Source of the DNA: Sporosarcina sp. NCCP-2716
Lineage (GTDB): Bacteria; Bacillota; Bacilli; Bacillales_A; Planococcaceae
Length of the DNA stretch: 64,000 nt
Direction of reading: 5' to 3'
Assembly (NCBI RefSeq): GCF_023707985.1
Contig: NZ_BRCF01000004.1
Location: 186,001 to 250,000 of the forward strand
The translations under genes and the position numbers were made by a program. Below are positions 1 to 8,753 of this stretch, in pieces. Numbering within the stretch: the first letter of the stretch is position 1; each line of letters opens with the position of its first letter. A model generated the notes under the pieces. The model saw nothing but the letters and a program-made list of their open reading frames with translations, had not been told where the DNA came from and did not search any database.

Positions 1-387
1 GGATTCCCGACTGACCTGCAGCAGCCGTTCTGCGTCCTGTCCACCCAGGCGGAAGGGACGTCCATGCTGACGGATACGATCTATTCTGCACGATTCAAGC
101 AGATCGACGAACTCCGCCGCATGAACGCCGACAGCAAAGTGGAAGGCCGCTCCGCGATCATCAACGGTCCGACACCGCTCCACGCGGCGAAAGTGAAGGC
201 GAGCGACCTGCGCGCAGGCGCATCCCTCGTCATCGCCGGCCTGATCGCGGAAGGCGAGACGGAAATCCAGGGCATCTCCCATATCGAGCGCGGCTACGGC
301 GGGCTGATCGGCAAACTGCGCGGACTCGGTGCCACCATCGAGAAAGTCGAAGTGCCGGAAGCCGACGGTGAGCCGGGCCAACCGTAA
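1..387 (+). CDS. murZ: UDP-N-acetylglucosamine 1-carboxyvinyltransferase, MurA2/MurZ type (5' truncated by window)
   Basis: C-terminal part of an EPSP-synthase-fold enzyme that transfers enolpyruvate from PEP to UDP-GlcNAc, the first committed cytoplasmic step of peptidoglycan synthesis. The frame is open from base 1, so the gene starts upstream; the catalytic Cys lies outside the window. The visible part has the family's late segments ([10 protein letters not shown], then RRMNAD, IINGP and the ASDLRAG helix) and closely parallels the C-terminus of the complete murA at 23817. The position directly before glpX and rho matches murAB/murZ of B. subtilis, so this is the second paralogue. The end of the gene is certain; the MurZ rather than MurA label rests on gene order. 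Confidence 0.93.
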   Translation, partial: GFPTDLQQPFCVLSTQAEGTSMLTDTIYSARFKQIDELRRMNADSKVEGRSAIINGPTPLHAAKVKASDLRAGASLVIAGLIAEGETEIQGISHIERGYGGLIGKLRGLGATIEKVEVPEADGEPGQP

Positions 388-414
388 AAACAGTGCAGCG
401 CGCGTTTTGACCTG

Positions 415-423
415 TGCTATAAT
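415..423 (+). promoter_or_regulatory. extended -10 promoter for glpX
   Basis: TGCTATAAT fits an extended -10 (TGn-TATAAT) about 65 bases before the glpX start. No good -35 stands 17 bases upstream, so activity would depend on the TG extension. Confidence 0.5.
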
Positions 424-486
424 TGAGTGAACGAGCAACACGGGTACACAATCTGCAAGAGGCAGAAAACGGGAGGAATTCTAGAG

Positions 487-1452
487 ATGGAACGCAGTTT
501 ATCGATGGAACTTGTACGTGTGACAGAAGCAGCGGCAGTGGCCGCATCGCATTGGATGGGACGAGGGCTCAAAAACGAAGCGGATGACGCGGCAACAACG
601 GCTATGCGGACCGTTTTCGATACGATCCCGATGCAGGGCGTCGTCGTTATCGGCGAAGGCGAAATGGACGAAGCACCGATGCTCTATATCGGTGAAGAGC
701 TCGGGACTGGCTCCGGACCTTTCGTCGACGTCGCAGTCGATCCGCTCGAAGGGACCAACATCGTCGCATCCGGCGGCTGGAATGCACTCGCAGTCCTCGC
801 AATCGCGGACAAAGGAAATCTCCTGAATGCCCCGGATATGTATATGGACAAAATCGCGGTCGGCCCGGAATCGGTCGGCAAGATCGACATCAACGCTTCC
901 GTAACGGACAACCTGATAGCTGTTGCAAAAGCGAAAAACAAGCAGCTCAACGAAGTGACGGCAACCGTTCTCAATCGTGAGAGACATCAGAAGATCATCG
1001 ACGAAATCCGGGAAGCCGGCGCGCGCATCAAGCTCATCAACGACGGCGATGTCGCCGCAGCCATCAACACCGCGTTCGAAGGGACAGGCGTCGACATCCT
1101 GTTCGGTCTCGGTGGGGCACCGGAAGGCGTTATTGCAGCAGTCGGCCTGAAATGCCTCGGCGGCGAGATCCAGGGAAGACTGATCCCGATGAACGATGCA
1201 GAACGCGAACGGTGCGAAAAGATGGGCATCGATGTGGACAAAGTATTGTACATGGACGACCTCGTGAAAGGGGACGACGCCATCTTCGCCGCAACAGGCG
1301 TGACGGACGGCGAACTGCTCCGCGGTGTCCAGTTCACGGGCGGCCATACCAAGACGCATTCTCTCGTCATGCGTTCGAAGTCGGGCACGATCCGCTTCGT
1401 CGAGGGACGGCACAGCATGGACAAAAAACCTCACCTTGTGATGAAAGACTGA
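487..1452 (+). CDS. glpX: class II fructose-1,6-bisphosphatase GlpX
   Basis: Hydrolyses fructose-1,6-bisphosphate to fructose-6-phosphate in gluconeogenesis. The 321-residue length is typical. The class II metal and phosphate signatures are visible: GEGEMDE at residues 56-62 and DPLEGTN at 85-91. The ATG at 487 is chosen because GGGAGG lies just upstream and the GlpX N-terminus ([14 protein letters not shown]) begins there; the frame is open further upstream to 427 but lacks support. It sits between murZ and rho, the place of ywjI in B. subtilis. A hairpin follows the stop. Confidence 0.95.
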   Translation: MERSLSMELVRVTEAAAVAASHWMGRGLKNEADDAATTAMRTVFDTIPMQGVVVIGEGEMDEAPMLYIGEELGTGSGPFVDVAVDPLEGTNIVASGGWNALAVLAIADKGNLLNAPDMYMDKIAVGPESVGKIDINASVTDNLIAVAKAKNKQLNEVTATVLNRERHQKIIDEIREAGARIKLINDGDVAAAINTAFEGTGVDILFGLGGAPEGVIAAVGLKCLGGEIQGRLIPMNDAERERCEKMGIDVDKVLYMDDLVKGDDAIFAATGVTDGELLRGVQFTGGHTKTHSLVMRSKSGTIRFVEGRHSMDKKPHLVMKD

Positions 1453-1468
1453 ACGGCCTCAAAATAAT

Positions 1469-1499
1469 TGCCCGGCACTCCTGCCGGGCGATTCTTCTG
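1469..1499 (+). terminator. probable intrinsic terminator after glpX
   Basis: Stem GCCCGGCA / TGCCGGGC with a 4-base loop, followed by GATTCTTCT; the U-run is interrupted. Confidence 0.55.
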
Positions 1500-1580
1500 T
1501 ACTTCGTACGCTCATTCTGATCAACCCCAACGAATTTTCATCCGAATCTAGTGACTATATGTTAAAGAGTGGTGCCGATA

Positions 1581-2864
1581 ATGACAATGATTACACTGGC
1601 TGACTTGGAGAACATGACGCTCAAGGAGCTCTATGCGCTCGCCAAGGAATTCAAAATCAGCTATTACAGCAAGCTGACGAAAAAAGAACTGATCTTCTCC
1701 ATCCTGAAATCGCGCGCCGAACAGGAAGGCTTCTTCTTCATGGAAGGGGTGCTCGAGATCATCCAGTCGGAAGGCTACGGTTTCCTCCGGCCGATCAACT
1801 ACTCGTCCAGCTCCGAAGACATCTACATCTCTGCGTCCCAGATCCGCCGGTTCGACTTGCGGAACGGGGACAAAGTGACCGGCAAAGTCCGGCCGCCGAA
1901 AGAGAACGAACGCTACTACGGCCTCCTTCAAGTGGAAGCTGTCAATGGACAGAACCCGGAAGTCGCCCGCGAACGTGTCCACTTCCCGGCGCTGACACCG
2001 CTCTACCCGACACGGCACATCAAACTCGAAACCGAGCCGAGCAACCTGTCGACACGCATCATGGACCTTGTGTCCCCGGTCGGATTCGGCCAACGCGGAC
2101 TCATCGTCGCACCGCCGAAAGCCGGGAAGACGATGCTGTTGAAGGAGATCGCGAACGCCATCACGACGAACCACCCGGAAGCGGAACTCATCGTCCTGCT
2201 CATCGACGAACGGCCCGAAGAAGTGACCGACATCGAACGGTCCGTCCAGGCCGACGTCGTCAGCTCGACGTTCGACGAAGTGCCTGAAAACCACGTCAAA
2301 GTCGCGGAACTCGTCCTCGAACGCGCCATGCGCCTCGTCGAACACAAACGCGACGTCGTCATCCTGATGGACTCGATCACCCGTCTCGCGCGCGCCTACA
2401 ACCTGATCATCCCGCCGAGCGGCCGTACATTATCGGGCGGAATCGACCCGGCGGCGTTCCACCGGCCGAAACGGTTCTTCGGCGCAGCCCGGAACCTGGA
2501 AGAAGGCGGCAGCCTGACGATTCTCGCGACGGCGCTCGTCGACACCGGCTCCCGGATGGACGAAGTCATCTACGAGGAATTCAAAGGCACCGGTAACATG
2601 GAGCTCCATCTGGATCGCGCCCTCGCCGAACGGCGGATTTTCCCGGCGATCGACATACGGCGCTCCGGCACGCGGAAAGAGGAGCTGCTCGTGCCGAAAG
2701 ACCAGCTCGAAAAACTGTGGGCAATCCGGAAGACATTCTCCGACGCCCCGGACTTCGCCGAGCGCTTCCTGAAGAAACTGCGCCAGACAAAATCGAACGC
2801 AGAGTTCTTCGAAAAGCTGAACGGCGACATGAAGCACCAGCGCAACGGCAAAGGCCTGTTGTGA
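1581..2864 (+). CDS. rho: transcription termination factor Rho
   Basis: Hexameric RNA-dependent ATPase that ends transcription at C-rich, unstructured rut sites. N-terminal Rho domain ([15 protein letters not shown]), cold-shock-like RNA-binding domain ([11 protein letters not shown], then [12 protein letters not shown]), Walker A APPKAGKT at residues 177-184, Walker [10 protein letters not shown], and the downstream [15 protein letters not shown] loop are all present. Length 427 residues, like the B. subtilis protein. The ATG at 1581 is preferred to in-frame GTG codons at 1569 and 1572 because homologues start at this point; the ribosome binding site is weak either way. It lies between glpX and rpmE as in Bacillus. 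Confidence 0.97.
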   Translation: MTMITLADLENMTLKELYALAKEFKISYYSKLTKKELIFSILKSRAEQEGFFFMEGVLEIIQSEGYGFLRPINYSSSSEDIYISASQIRRFDLRNGDKVTGKVRPPKENERYYGLLQVEAVNGQNPEVARERVHFPALTPLYPTRHIKLETEPSNLSTRIMDLVSPVGFGQRGLIVAPPKAGKTMLLKEIANAITTNHPEAELIVLLIDERPEEVTDIERSVQADVVSSTFDEVPENHVKVAELVLERAMRLVEHKRDVVILMDSITRLARAYNLIIPPSGRTLSGGIDPAAFHRPKRFFGAARNLEEGGSLTILATALVDTGSRMDEVIYEEFKGTGNMELHLDRALAERRIFPAIDIRRSGTRKEELLVPKDQLEKLWAIRKTFSDAPDFAERFLKKLRQTKSNAEFFEKLNGDMKHQRNGKGLL

Positions 2865-2872
2865 GTTAGTAA

Positions 2873-2902
2873 AAGACTGCGGATTCCCGCAGTCTTTTTT
2901 TA
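2873..2902 (+). terminator. intrinsic terminator of rho
   Basis: Perfect stem AAGACTGCGG / CCGCAGTCTT with an ATTC loop, followed by a T-run. Confidence 0.9.
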
Positions 2903-3000
2903 GTGATGGATGGTCAAGGGCAGTTGGCGCGTGGAAGTGGGGGGTTTGGGGGTGGGGGAGCGTGCCGCGGACCGAGGGTCTGGCCGGCAGGGAGGCGGTT

Positions 3001-3172
3001 TATGAGCGGTATTTGGGAGTTATGAGCGCTTTTCAAGATTTATGAGCGCTTTCCGTGATTTATGAGCGCTTTTCGCCATTTATGAGCGTTTTTCAGGATT
3101 TATGAGCGTTTTCACAAATTTATGAGCGTTTCCCACCATTTATGATCGCCTTCCACATTTTACGATCACTCC
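3001..3172 (+). repeat. tandem array L1, nine 20-bp units
   Basis: Starts at 3001, 3021, 3041, 3061, 3081, 3101, 3121, 3141 and 3161, an exact 20-bp period. Consensus TATGAGCGCTTTynnnnATT; the last two units are degenerate (TATGATCG, TACGATCA). On the minus strand the core reads CGCTCATA, sharing CGCTCA with the other arrays in this window. No core element accompanies it. The rest of the gap, 2903-3000, is G-rich with no gene. Confidence 0.93.
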
Positions 3173-3224
3173 GCCCCTCCGTGAAAAAAACTATCCACCA
3201 CCCTCCATTTTACAAACAAAAATC

Positions 3225-3253
3225 TTGCACAGTCCGTCCGTTTTTGTTAAGAT
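3225..3253 (+). promoter_or_regulatory. sigma-A promoter of rpmE
   Basis: TTGCAC at 3225-3230 and TAAGAT at 3248-3253 with a 17-bp spacer. Confidence 0.75.
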
Positions 3254-3259
3254 TAACTC

Positions 3260-3396
3260 ATATGGTTCACACCATATCTGCATATACGGCTGACATATAC
3301 GGGCCGTGTAAGGCATCAGTCTTCTACTGGGAAGGCGTGAGCCGACCAGAATAACAACTCTGTTCCAGATGGTTCAGGGCGAGAGGAGAGAGACCG
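3260..3396 (+). promoter_or_regulatory. structured 5' leader of rpmE, possible L31 autoregulatory leader
   Basis: About 135 nt separate the predicted transcription start from the rpmE ATG. It opens with a perfect hairpin (ATATGG at 3260-3265 / CCATAT at 3272-3277) and holds further paired segments up to the ribosome binding site. Ribosomal-protein leaders are known for L31 in Firmicutes; that this is one is inference. Confidence 0.4.
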
Positions 3397-3609
3397 ATGA
3401 AAGCAGGAATTCATCCAGATTACAAACTTGCAACTGTTTCTTGTTCATGTGGCAACACATTCGAAACAGGTTCTGTCAAAGAAGACATTAAAGTGGAAGT
3501 TTGTTCAGAATGCCACCCATTCTACACTGGACGTCAGAAATTTGCTGCAGCGGACGGCCGTGTCGACCGCTTCAACAAAAAATATGGCATCAAAGAAGAA
3601 GGCAAGTAA
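3397..3609 (+). CDS. rpmE: 50S ribosomal protein L31, zinc-binding form
   Basis: Component of the large ribosomal subunit at the intersubunit bridge. 70 residues, the usual size. It is the zinc-containing (C+) type, with CSC near residues 16-18 and CSEC near 36-39 as ligands. The start ATG follows GAGGAGAG. Position after rho matches Bacillus. It has its own promoter, leader and terminator, so it is probably monocistronic. Confidence 0.96.
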   Translation: MKAGIHPDYKLATVSCSCGNTFETGSVKEDIKVEVCSECHPFYTGRQKFAAADGRVDRFNKKYGIKEEGK

Positions 3610-3624
3610 GAACGGCTTCTCAAG

Positions 3625-3664
3625 TTCCCGTCCGGTGCATGGCGCCGGACGGGAATTTTATTTT
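3625..3664 (+). terminator. intrinsic terminator of rpmE
   Basis: Stem TTCCCGTCCGG / CCGGACGGGAA with a T-rich tail. Confidence 0.85.
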
Positions 3665-3719
3665 ATCCGCATCATTCATGCACTCCTTCCTATCTCTCAT
3701 TCACGAAAGGGGATTCCTC

Positions 3720-4322
3720 ATGTACGTATCCATGCAAGGCGGATGGATCGAAGTCATCTGCGGCAGCATGTTCTCCGGTAAATCGGAAGAACTCATCCGC
3801 CGGATCCGCCGTGCCCAATTCGCCAAACAGAACATCGCCGTCTTCAAGCCGGCGATCGACAACCGCTACAGCGAAGAGGCGGTCGTCAGCCATAACGGCA
3901 CGACGCTGCTCGCGGTCCCGGTCGCCTCTGCGGCCGATATCCGTGCCGGCGTGACCGACGATTGCGACGTCATTGCCATCGACGAAGCCCAGTTTTTCGA
4001 TGAAGGCATCGTCGACGCGGTCATGGAACTCGCCGACCACGGCTTCCGTGTCATCGTCGCCGGTCTCGACCAGGACTTCCGCGGTGAGCCGTTCGGTCCG
4101 ATGCCGCGCCTCATGGCGGTTGCTGAAATGGTGACCAAGCTCCAGGCGGTCTGCACCGTCTGCGGTTCGCCGTCGAGCCGCACCCAGCGGCTCATCAACG
4201 GCAAACCCGCCGGTGTCGACGATCCGATCATCCTCGTCGGTGCATCGGAAGCGTACGAACCGCGGTGCCGCATGCATCACGACGTGCCAACAGGTGTCTC
4301 CATCGAGATCCCCGCAGAATAA
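3720..4322 (+). CDS. tdk: thymidine kinase
   Basis: Cytosolic type II thymidine kinase, phosphorylating thymidine to dTMP with ATP in the salvage pathway. P-loop GSMFSGKS at residues 15-22, catalytic DEAQFF at 88-93, and the zinc-finger pair CTVC at 145-148 with a late Cys (EPRCRMHH). 200 residues, standard length. The frame is open upstream into rpmE sequence, but the ATG at 3720 follows AAAGGGGA and matches the family N-terminus. It lies between rpmE and prfA as in B. subtilis. Confidence 0.95.
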   Translation: MYVSMQGGWIEVICGSMFSGKSEELIRRIRRAQFAKQNIAVFKPAIDNRYSEEAVVSHNGTTLLAVPVASAADIRAGVTDDCDVIAIDEAQFFDEGIVDAVMELADHGFRVIVAGLDQDFRGEPFGPMPRLMAVAEMVTKLQAVCTVCGSPSSRTQRLINGKPAGVDDPIILVGASEAYEPRCRMHHDVPTGVSIEIPAE

Positions 4323-4333
4323 CGACACCACGA

Positions 4334-4364
4334 AGAGACAGGCTGCCCGGCAGACTGTCTCTTT
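4334..4364 (+). terminator. possible weak terminator after tdk
   Basis: Arms AGAGACAG / CTGTCTCT with a 13-base loop, followed by only a short TTG tract. Confidence 0.4.
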
Positions 4365-4475
4365 GTGCACGCGGACCGGCAGTGGGACCATACGCCGTGC
4401 CGAAATCCAAGCACGGATGGAGATGGACCCTTCCGGCCAGACCCAACCAACCAAACTAACCCGAGGTGACCTGCT

Positions 4476-5549
4476 ATGTATGATCGGCTCCAAGCTGTCG
4501 AAGACCGTTACGAAAAACTGAACGAACTGCTGAGTGATCCTGACGTCGTCAGCGACTTGGACAAACTCCGCACGTACTCGAAAGAGCAGTCCGACATCCA
4601 GGAGACCGTCGATGCGTACCGTGAGTACAAACAAGCCCGCTCGGCGGTCGCGGACGCGAAGGAAATGCTCGACGAAGCGGACGGCGAAATGGAAGACCTC
4701 ATCAAAGCCGAACTGCATGAGCAGAAAACGAAGATCGACGTGCTCGAAGAGAAGCTCAAACTGCTGCTCGTGCCGAAAGACCCGAATGACAGCAAGAACG
4801 TCATCATGGAAATACGGGGAGCGGCAGGGGGCGACGAAGCTGCGCTGTTCGCCGCCAAACTGTACCGGATGTACAGCCGGTTCGCTGAACTGAACCACTG
4901 GAAGATCGACGTCATGGATTCCGCACCGACTGAACTCGGCGGCTTCAAGGAGATCATCTTCATGGTGAGCGGCGCCGGCGCCTATTCGAAACTGAAGTTC
5001 GAAAACGGCGCCCACCGCGTACAGCGCGTGCCGGAAACCGAATCGGGCGGCCGTATCCATACTTCGACCGCCACCGTCGCCGTTCTCCCGGAAGCGGAAG
5101 AAGTCGAGATCGTGCTGCACGACAAAGACATCCGGACCGACACGTTCGCGTCATCCGGTCCCGGCGGTCAGTCCGTCAACACGACGATGTCCGCCGTCCG
5201 GCTCACCCACCTGCCGACAGGCATCACCGTCTCCTGCCAGGATGAAAAATCGCAGATCAAAAACAAGGAAAAAGCGATGAAAGTACTGCGCGCCCGTGTC
5301 TACGACAAATTCCAATCGGAAGCCCAGGCGGAATACGATGAAAAACGGAAATCCGCCGTCGGCACCGGCGACCGGTCGGAACGGATCCGCACGTACAACT
5401 TCCCGCAAAACCGGGTCACCGACCACCGCATCGGGCTGACGATCCAGAAGCTCGACCAGGTGATCGAAGGGAAAATGGACGACGTCATCGACGCCCTCAC
5501 GCTCGAAGACCAGGCGCGCCGGCTGGAAAGCATGGAATCCAATGACTGA
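4476..5549 (+). CDS. prfA: peptide chain release factor 1
   Basis: Recognises UAA and UAG in the ribosomal A site and triggers hydrolysis of peptidyl-tRNA. 357 residues. Codon-recognition tripeptide P-x-T is present as PET at 186-188 within [10 protein letters not shown], and the catalytic GGQ is at 230-232. The ATG follows CGAGGTGA. Its last codons overlap prmC, whose product methylates the GGQ glutamine, so the two are translationally coupled. Confidence 0.97.
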   Translation: MYDRLQAVEDRYEKLNELLSDPDVVSDLDKLRTYSKEQSDIQETVDAYREYKQARSAVADAKEMLDEADGEMEDLIKAELHEQKTKIDVLEEKLKLLLVPKDPNDSKNVIMEIRGAAGGDEAALFAAKLYRMYSRFAELNHWKIDVMDSAPTELGGFKEIIFMVSGAGAYSKLKFENGAHRVQRVPETESGGRIHTSTATVAVLPEAEEVEIVLHDKDIRTDTFASSGPGGQSVNTTMSAVRLTHLPTGITVSCQDEKSQIKNKEKAMKVLRARVYDKFQSEAQAEYDEKRKSAVGTGDRSERIRTYNFPQNRVTDHRIGLTIQKLDQVIEGKMDDVIDALTLEDQARRLESMESND

Positions 5550-6393
5550 ACGGATCCACGAAGCGCTGCGCCGGCTGCAAAAACAGCTCGAAGCCCGCGG
5601 CCTGGATGCAAACGCTGCCGTCCTGCTTATGGAACACGTCACACGGAAATCCCGCGCCGCCCTGCTTGCGGACATGCGGGAACCGCTATCGGACAGCGAA
5701 CTGCGGCAATTCGAAGAAGAGAGCGCCGAGCTGCTGACGGGACGCCCCGTCCAGCATATCATCGGCGAAGAATGGTTCTACGGCCGGCCGTTCATCGTCT
5801 CGGAAGACGTCCTCATTCCGCGGCCGGAAACGGAGGAGCTCGTCCAGCACGCGCTGCAGCGGGCGGACAGACTGTTCGGCCATGAACCGATCCGTTTGGC
5901 GGATATCGGAACGGGCAGCGGGGCGATCGCCGTCACGTTCAAACTCGAACGCCCGGATTCGGACGTCACGGCGACGGACATCAGCGCCGCTGCACTCACT
6001 GTCGCTGAAAGTAATGCCGGACGTCACGGCGCAGACGTCGGGTTCCGTCCCGGTGATCTCGCCGAGCCGCTCGCAGGAGAGACATTCGATATCATCCTGT
6101 CCAACCCGCCGTATATAAGCGAAAGCGACGCACCTGACATGTCGCCGACCGTCACCGGATTCGAACCGCACAGCGCGCTGTTCGCGCCGGAAGAAGGGCT
6201 CGTGCTGTACCGCAGACTTGCAGACTCGCTTCCAGGCGTGATCGAAAGCAGAGCGCTCATCGGCCTGGAGATCGGTCATCTGCAAGGGCCCGCCGTCCGC
6301 GATTTATTCCAAAAGGCGTTTCCTGATGCGGCAGTCGACATCGTCAAGGACATCAACGGCAAGGACAGAATGATATTTTGTGAGATTGTGTGA
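5542..6393 (+). CDS. prmC: peptide chain release factor N5-glutamine methyltransferase
   Basis: SAM-dependent enzyme that methylates the glutamine of the GGQ motif in release factors. N-terminal helical domain, IPRPETE at 92-98, SAM-binding DIGTGSG at 121-127 and the catalytic NPPY at 188-191. 283 residues. It overlaps prfA by 8 bases, the usual Firmicute arrangement. The 3' end of the gene carries a sigma-F-like promoter and a DnaA box that serve the downstream region. Confidence 0.96.
   Translation: MTERIHEALRRLQKQLEARGLDANAAVLLMEHVTRKSRAALLADMREPLSDSELRQFEEESAELLTGRPVQHIIGEEWFYGRPFIVSEDVLIPRPETEELVQHALQRADRLFGHEPIRLADIGTGSGAIAVTFKLERPDSDVTATDISAAALTVAESNAGRHGADVGFRPGDLAEPLAGETFDIILSNPPYISESDAPDMSPTVTGFEPHSALFAPEEGLVLYRRLADSLPGVIESRALIGLEIGHLQGPAVRDLFQKAFPDAAVDIVKDINGKDRMIFCEIV
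6343..6372 (+). promoter_or_regulatory. possible sigma-F promoter of spoIIR
   Basis: GGACAGAATG at 6363-6372 matches the sigma-F -10 consensus GGnnAnAWTR exactly; 15 bp upstream is GTCAA, a poor match to the GYATA -35. It lies inside the end of prmC, about 70 bases before the spoIIR start. spoIIR is a sigma-F gene in B. subtilis. Confidence 0.45.
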
Positions 6394-6459
6394 ATAAATC
6401 CATACCCCCTTGTCCACAATGAGGTCAGGAGGGGATGACATGTTACAAGATTATCCACA
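6389..6459. promoter_or_regulatory. DnaA-box cluster, left half
   Basis: TGTGAATAA at 6389-6397 (reverse of TTATTCACA, a perfect TTATNCACA), TTGTCCACA at 6410-6418 (one mismatch) and TTATCCACA at 6451-6459 (perfect). They straddle the prmC stop and the spoIIR start. Confidence 0.75.
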
Positions 6460-7021
6460 GTTCACAGACTCGCAGATTGCACGCACTGATTCAACACATA
6501 TATGGAAGAAACGGTTCATCACACTCGCGGAGTTCCTGCTCATCATAGTGATGCTGCAGGCGGTTCTCGCACTCTTCCAGACGCACGAAGCGGAAGAACC
6601 CGTCCGCTACCGGATCCTCGCACATTCCGATGCGCCTGCCGACCAGGCCGTCAAAGTGCGGATCCAGCAGCAAGTCGAACCGATGATCGCAAAAGCACTC
6701 GCAACCGCCGTCACGCCGGCCGAAATCGACGCGGCGCTCACCGGCCTTGAAGCCGAGATGCTCGCCGCGGCCCGCCAGCTGTCGCCGGACCGGACGATCA
6801 CGCTCGAGCGGAAGAACGCCCTGTTCCCGGCGAAGCGGACAGGCCTCTGGATCAGCCCGCAGGATACGTACGATGCCTATGTGATGACGATCGGCAGCGG
6901 CAAGGGATCGAACTGGTGGTGCTCGGTCTTTCCGAAAGTCTGCTACGACGAAAAGGAGGAAGAGGATGAAGAACCGGTCAAGTTCTTCGTCTGGGAGTGG
7001 ATAACTTCCATCTTCGCCTGA
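6440..7021 (+). CDS. spoIIR: stage II sporulation protein R
   Basis: Forespore-made signalling protein that leads to SpoIIGA-dependent activation of pro-sigma-E in the mother cell. 193 residues: cytoplasmic head, one membrane segment near residues 25-45 (LAEFLLIIVMLQAVLALF), then the SpoIIR domain with RYRILAHSDAPADQ and the hallmark ITIGSG-like VMTIGSGKGSNWWC. The tail is unusual: a run of acidic residues (EKEEEDEEP) and a hydrophobic end. The ATG at 6440 follows AGGAGGGG at good spacing; an in-frame ATG at 6410 lacks one. It lies between prmC and ywlC; ywlA and ywlB of B. subtilis are missing. Confidence 0.9.
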   Translation: MLQDYPQFTDSQIARTDSTHIWKKRFITLAEFLLIIVMLQAVLALFQTHEAEEPVRYRILAHSDAPADQAVKVRIQQQVEPMIAKALATAVTPAEIDAALTGLEAEMLAAARQLSPDRTITLERKNALFPAKRTGLWISPQDTYDAYVMTIGSGKGSNWWCSVFPKVCYDEKEEEDEEPVKFFVWEWITSIFA

Positions 7022-7038
7022 GAAAGTCCACTGACAAC

Positions 7039-7121
7039 TGTGGATAACTAAATGAAAAGCGGCACGAAGGAGATGAAATGATGCACACTCAGCTTGTGAA
7101 AGTGGATAACCATGTGGATAA
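7039..7121. promoter_or_regulatory. DnaA-box cluster, right half
   Basis: TGTGGATAA at 7039-7047 and at 7113-7121 (both the perfect reverse of TTATCCACA), AGTGGATAA at 7101-7109 (one mismatch), and a weak TGTGGATTG at 7143. The last three lie inside the 5' end of ywlC. Confidence 0.75.
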
Positions 7122-8109
7122 CGACGAAAGTTACCAACAAGTTGTGGATTGTTTGCGGAAAGGGGAAGTCGCTGCGTTTCCGACCGAAACGGTTTACGGC
7201 CTCGGGGCGCTCGCGACGGATCCGGAAGCGGCGCGCAAAATTTTTGAAGCGAAAGGCCGTCCTTCCGACAATCCGCTCATCGTACATATCGGAACAAAAG
7301 AGGAAGCCGGGCGCTATGCGGCGGAAATCTCGGAAACAGCCGTCCGTCTCATGGACGCTTTCTGGCCGGGACCGCTAACACTGATCTTCAAGGAGCGGCC
7401 GGGCGTCATCGCAAAAAGCGTGACAGTGGGCATCGGCACGGTCGGCCTGCGCATGCCGGACCATCCCGTTGCGTTAAGGCTGCTGCGCATGCTCGGCGGG
7501 CCGCTCGCCGCACCGAGCGCCAACCGGAGCGGCAAACCAAGTCCGACCGAGGCGGCGCACGTGTTGCACGATCTGGACGGCAAGATTCCGTTCATCCTCG
7601 ACGGCGGTGCGACTGGCGTAGGCGTCGAGTCGACCGTCCTAGACATGACGTCCGTCCCGCCCGCGATCCTGCGGCCGGGCGGTATTACGGCTGAAATGAT
7701 CGAAGACGTCATCGGTCCTGTCCGCACCGAAACGGGCGCCGCAGAAGAGGAAGCGCCGAAAGCACCGGGCATGAAGTACATGCATTATTCGCCCGATGCG
7801 CCGGTCTGGCTCGTCGAGGCGGATGAGGACACAATCCGGCAGGCGATCCGTGTATTCTCAAAAGACGGCGGCAAAGTCGCCGTCATCGGCCCGGATGAGC
7901 TGCGGACGGACGAAGCCGGCTGGTATTTCGCAACCGGCCCGTACGCGGATCCCGGCAGTCTTGCAGCCCGTCTCTACGGAGCGCTCCGGGCGTGCGATGA
8001 CACCGCCGCGACCGTCATCCTCGCTGTGGAAACACCGCTTGAAGGGATGGGGCTCGCCGTCATAAACCGCCTGAAAAAAGCGGCGGACGGCAAACGGTTC
8101 ATCCGATAG
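7078..8109 (+). CDS. ywlC: L-threonylcarbamoyladenylate synthase (Sua5/YwlC)
   Basis: Makes threonylcarbamoyl-AMP from threonine, bicarbonate and ATP for the t6A37 modification of ANN-decoding tRNAs. N-terminal YrdC domain (FPTETVYGLGALATD, KGRPSDNPLIVHI, APSANRSGKPSPT) followed by the Sua5 C-terminal domain (KAPGMKYMHYSPDAPVWLVE). 343 residues, the long two-domain Sua5 form. Start at the first of two adjacent ATG codons behind AAGGAG; the second, 7081, is equally possible. The variable N-terminus KVDNHVDN is encoded by two DnaA boxes, suggesting DNA-level constraint there. Confidence 0.94.
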   Translation: MMHTQLVKVDNHVDNDESYQQVVDCLRKGEVAAFPTETVYGLGALATDPEAARKIFEAKGRPSDNPLIVHIGTKEEAGRYAAEISETAVRLMDAFWPGPLTLIFKERPGVIAKSVTVGIGTVGLRMPDHPVALRLLRMLGGPLAAPSANRSGKPSPTEAAHVLHDLDGKIPFILDGGATGVGVESTVLDMTSVPPAILRPGGITAEMIEDVIGPVRTETGAAEEEAPKAPGMKYMHYSPDAPVWLVEADEDTIRQAIRVFSKDGGKVAVIGPDELRTDEAGWYFATGPYADPGSLAARLYGALRACDDTAATVILAVETPLEGMGLAVINRLKKAADGKRFIR

Positions 8110-8144
8110 AACGCACTTTCCAATCGAATACAATTCATGAATGG

Positions 8145-8198
8145 CCTCCCCGGGCGCCGCATAAGATGGACTGGCGCAAACTCGGGGAGGTTCTTTTA
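8145..8198 (+). promoter_or_regulatory. hairpin sequestering the mntP ribosome binding site, or terminator
   Basis: CCTCCCCG at 8145-8152 is complementary to CGGGGAGG at 8183-8190, with an inner stem GCGCC at 8154-8158 / GGCGC at 8173-8177, then TTCTTTTATT. The 3' arm contains the GGGGAGG that serves the mntP start at 8199. Confidence 0.6.
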
Positions 8199-8699
8199 TT
8201 GGTTGAACTCATTGCGGCAGCGGTGACAACGATTGACATCCTCGTCATCTATACATTGCTGCACGTACGGAAACGGAAGTGGCTCATCGCTCTGTGGACG
8301 GGATTCCTGAACGTCCTATTCCCGCTTGCCGGCTTCCTGATGGGGGAGTGGTCGGCGCATTTGTTCTCGGAATGGAGCAGCATCCTGTCGAGCGTCCTGC
8401 TGACCCTGCTTGGTGTACATATGGTGCTTCAGGAGGAGGATCCCGCCTCCCAGAAGTTGACCGGACCGCTGTTGCTGGCGGTGGCTGTCAGCCTGGACGG
8501 TTTTTCCATCAGCATGTCTTTCGGCTTGATCCAGCTCAATATGGTGCTGTTCGTTGCGGCGACAGGTTTCCTGTCACTCGTGCTTTCGTATGTAGCTTTA
8601 CGGATGAATCTCACCATGTCGCCGAGGATCCGCTCATGCCTGAGACGTTTTGCAGGGTTCGTCTTGATCGGCATGGGGATATTGGCATGGATTTCGTAA
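8199..8699 (+). CDS. mntP: MntP-like manganese efflux pump (YwlD)
   Basis: Integral membrane protein with about six hydrophobic segments and the family signature SLDGFSISMSFGL, close to the SLDAFSVG motif of MntP/YtaF exporters. 166 residues from a TTG at 8199, chosen because GGGGAGG (8184-8190) sits 8 bases upstream; an ATG at 8166 in the same frame would start inside the hairpin arm with no binding site. The first acidic motif of canonical MntP is weakly conserved (TTIDILVIY), so the substrate is less certain than the family. Position between ywlC and ywlE matches ywlD. Confidence 0.8.
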   Translation: MVELIAAAVTTIDILVIYTLLHVRKRKWLIALWTGFLNVLFPLAGFLMGEWSAHLFSEWSSILSSVLLTLLGVHMVLQEEDPASQKLTGPLLLAVAVSLDGFSISMSFGLIQLNMVLFVAATGFLSLVLSYVALRMNLTMSPRIRSCLRRFAGFVLIGMGILAWIS

Positions 8700-8753
8700 A
8701 ATAACTGTTTCGGTTTCAGGATGAATCAGGTATGATGGAGATAGGTGATCATC

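Noticed and set aside
3001-3172. CRISPR array
   Set aside because: Unit of 20 bp with a conserved core of about 12 bp is far too short, there are no cas genes, and the variable parts are 4-8 bp.
3690-5120. Long antisense frame over tdk and prfA
   Set aside because: Crosses two certain genes and an intergenic gap; no product recognised.
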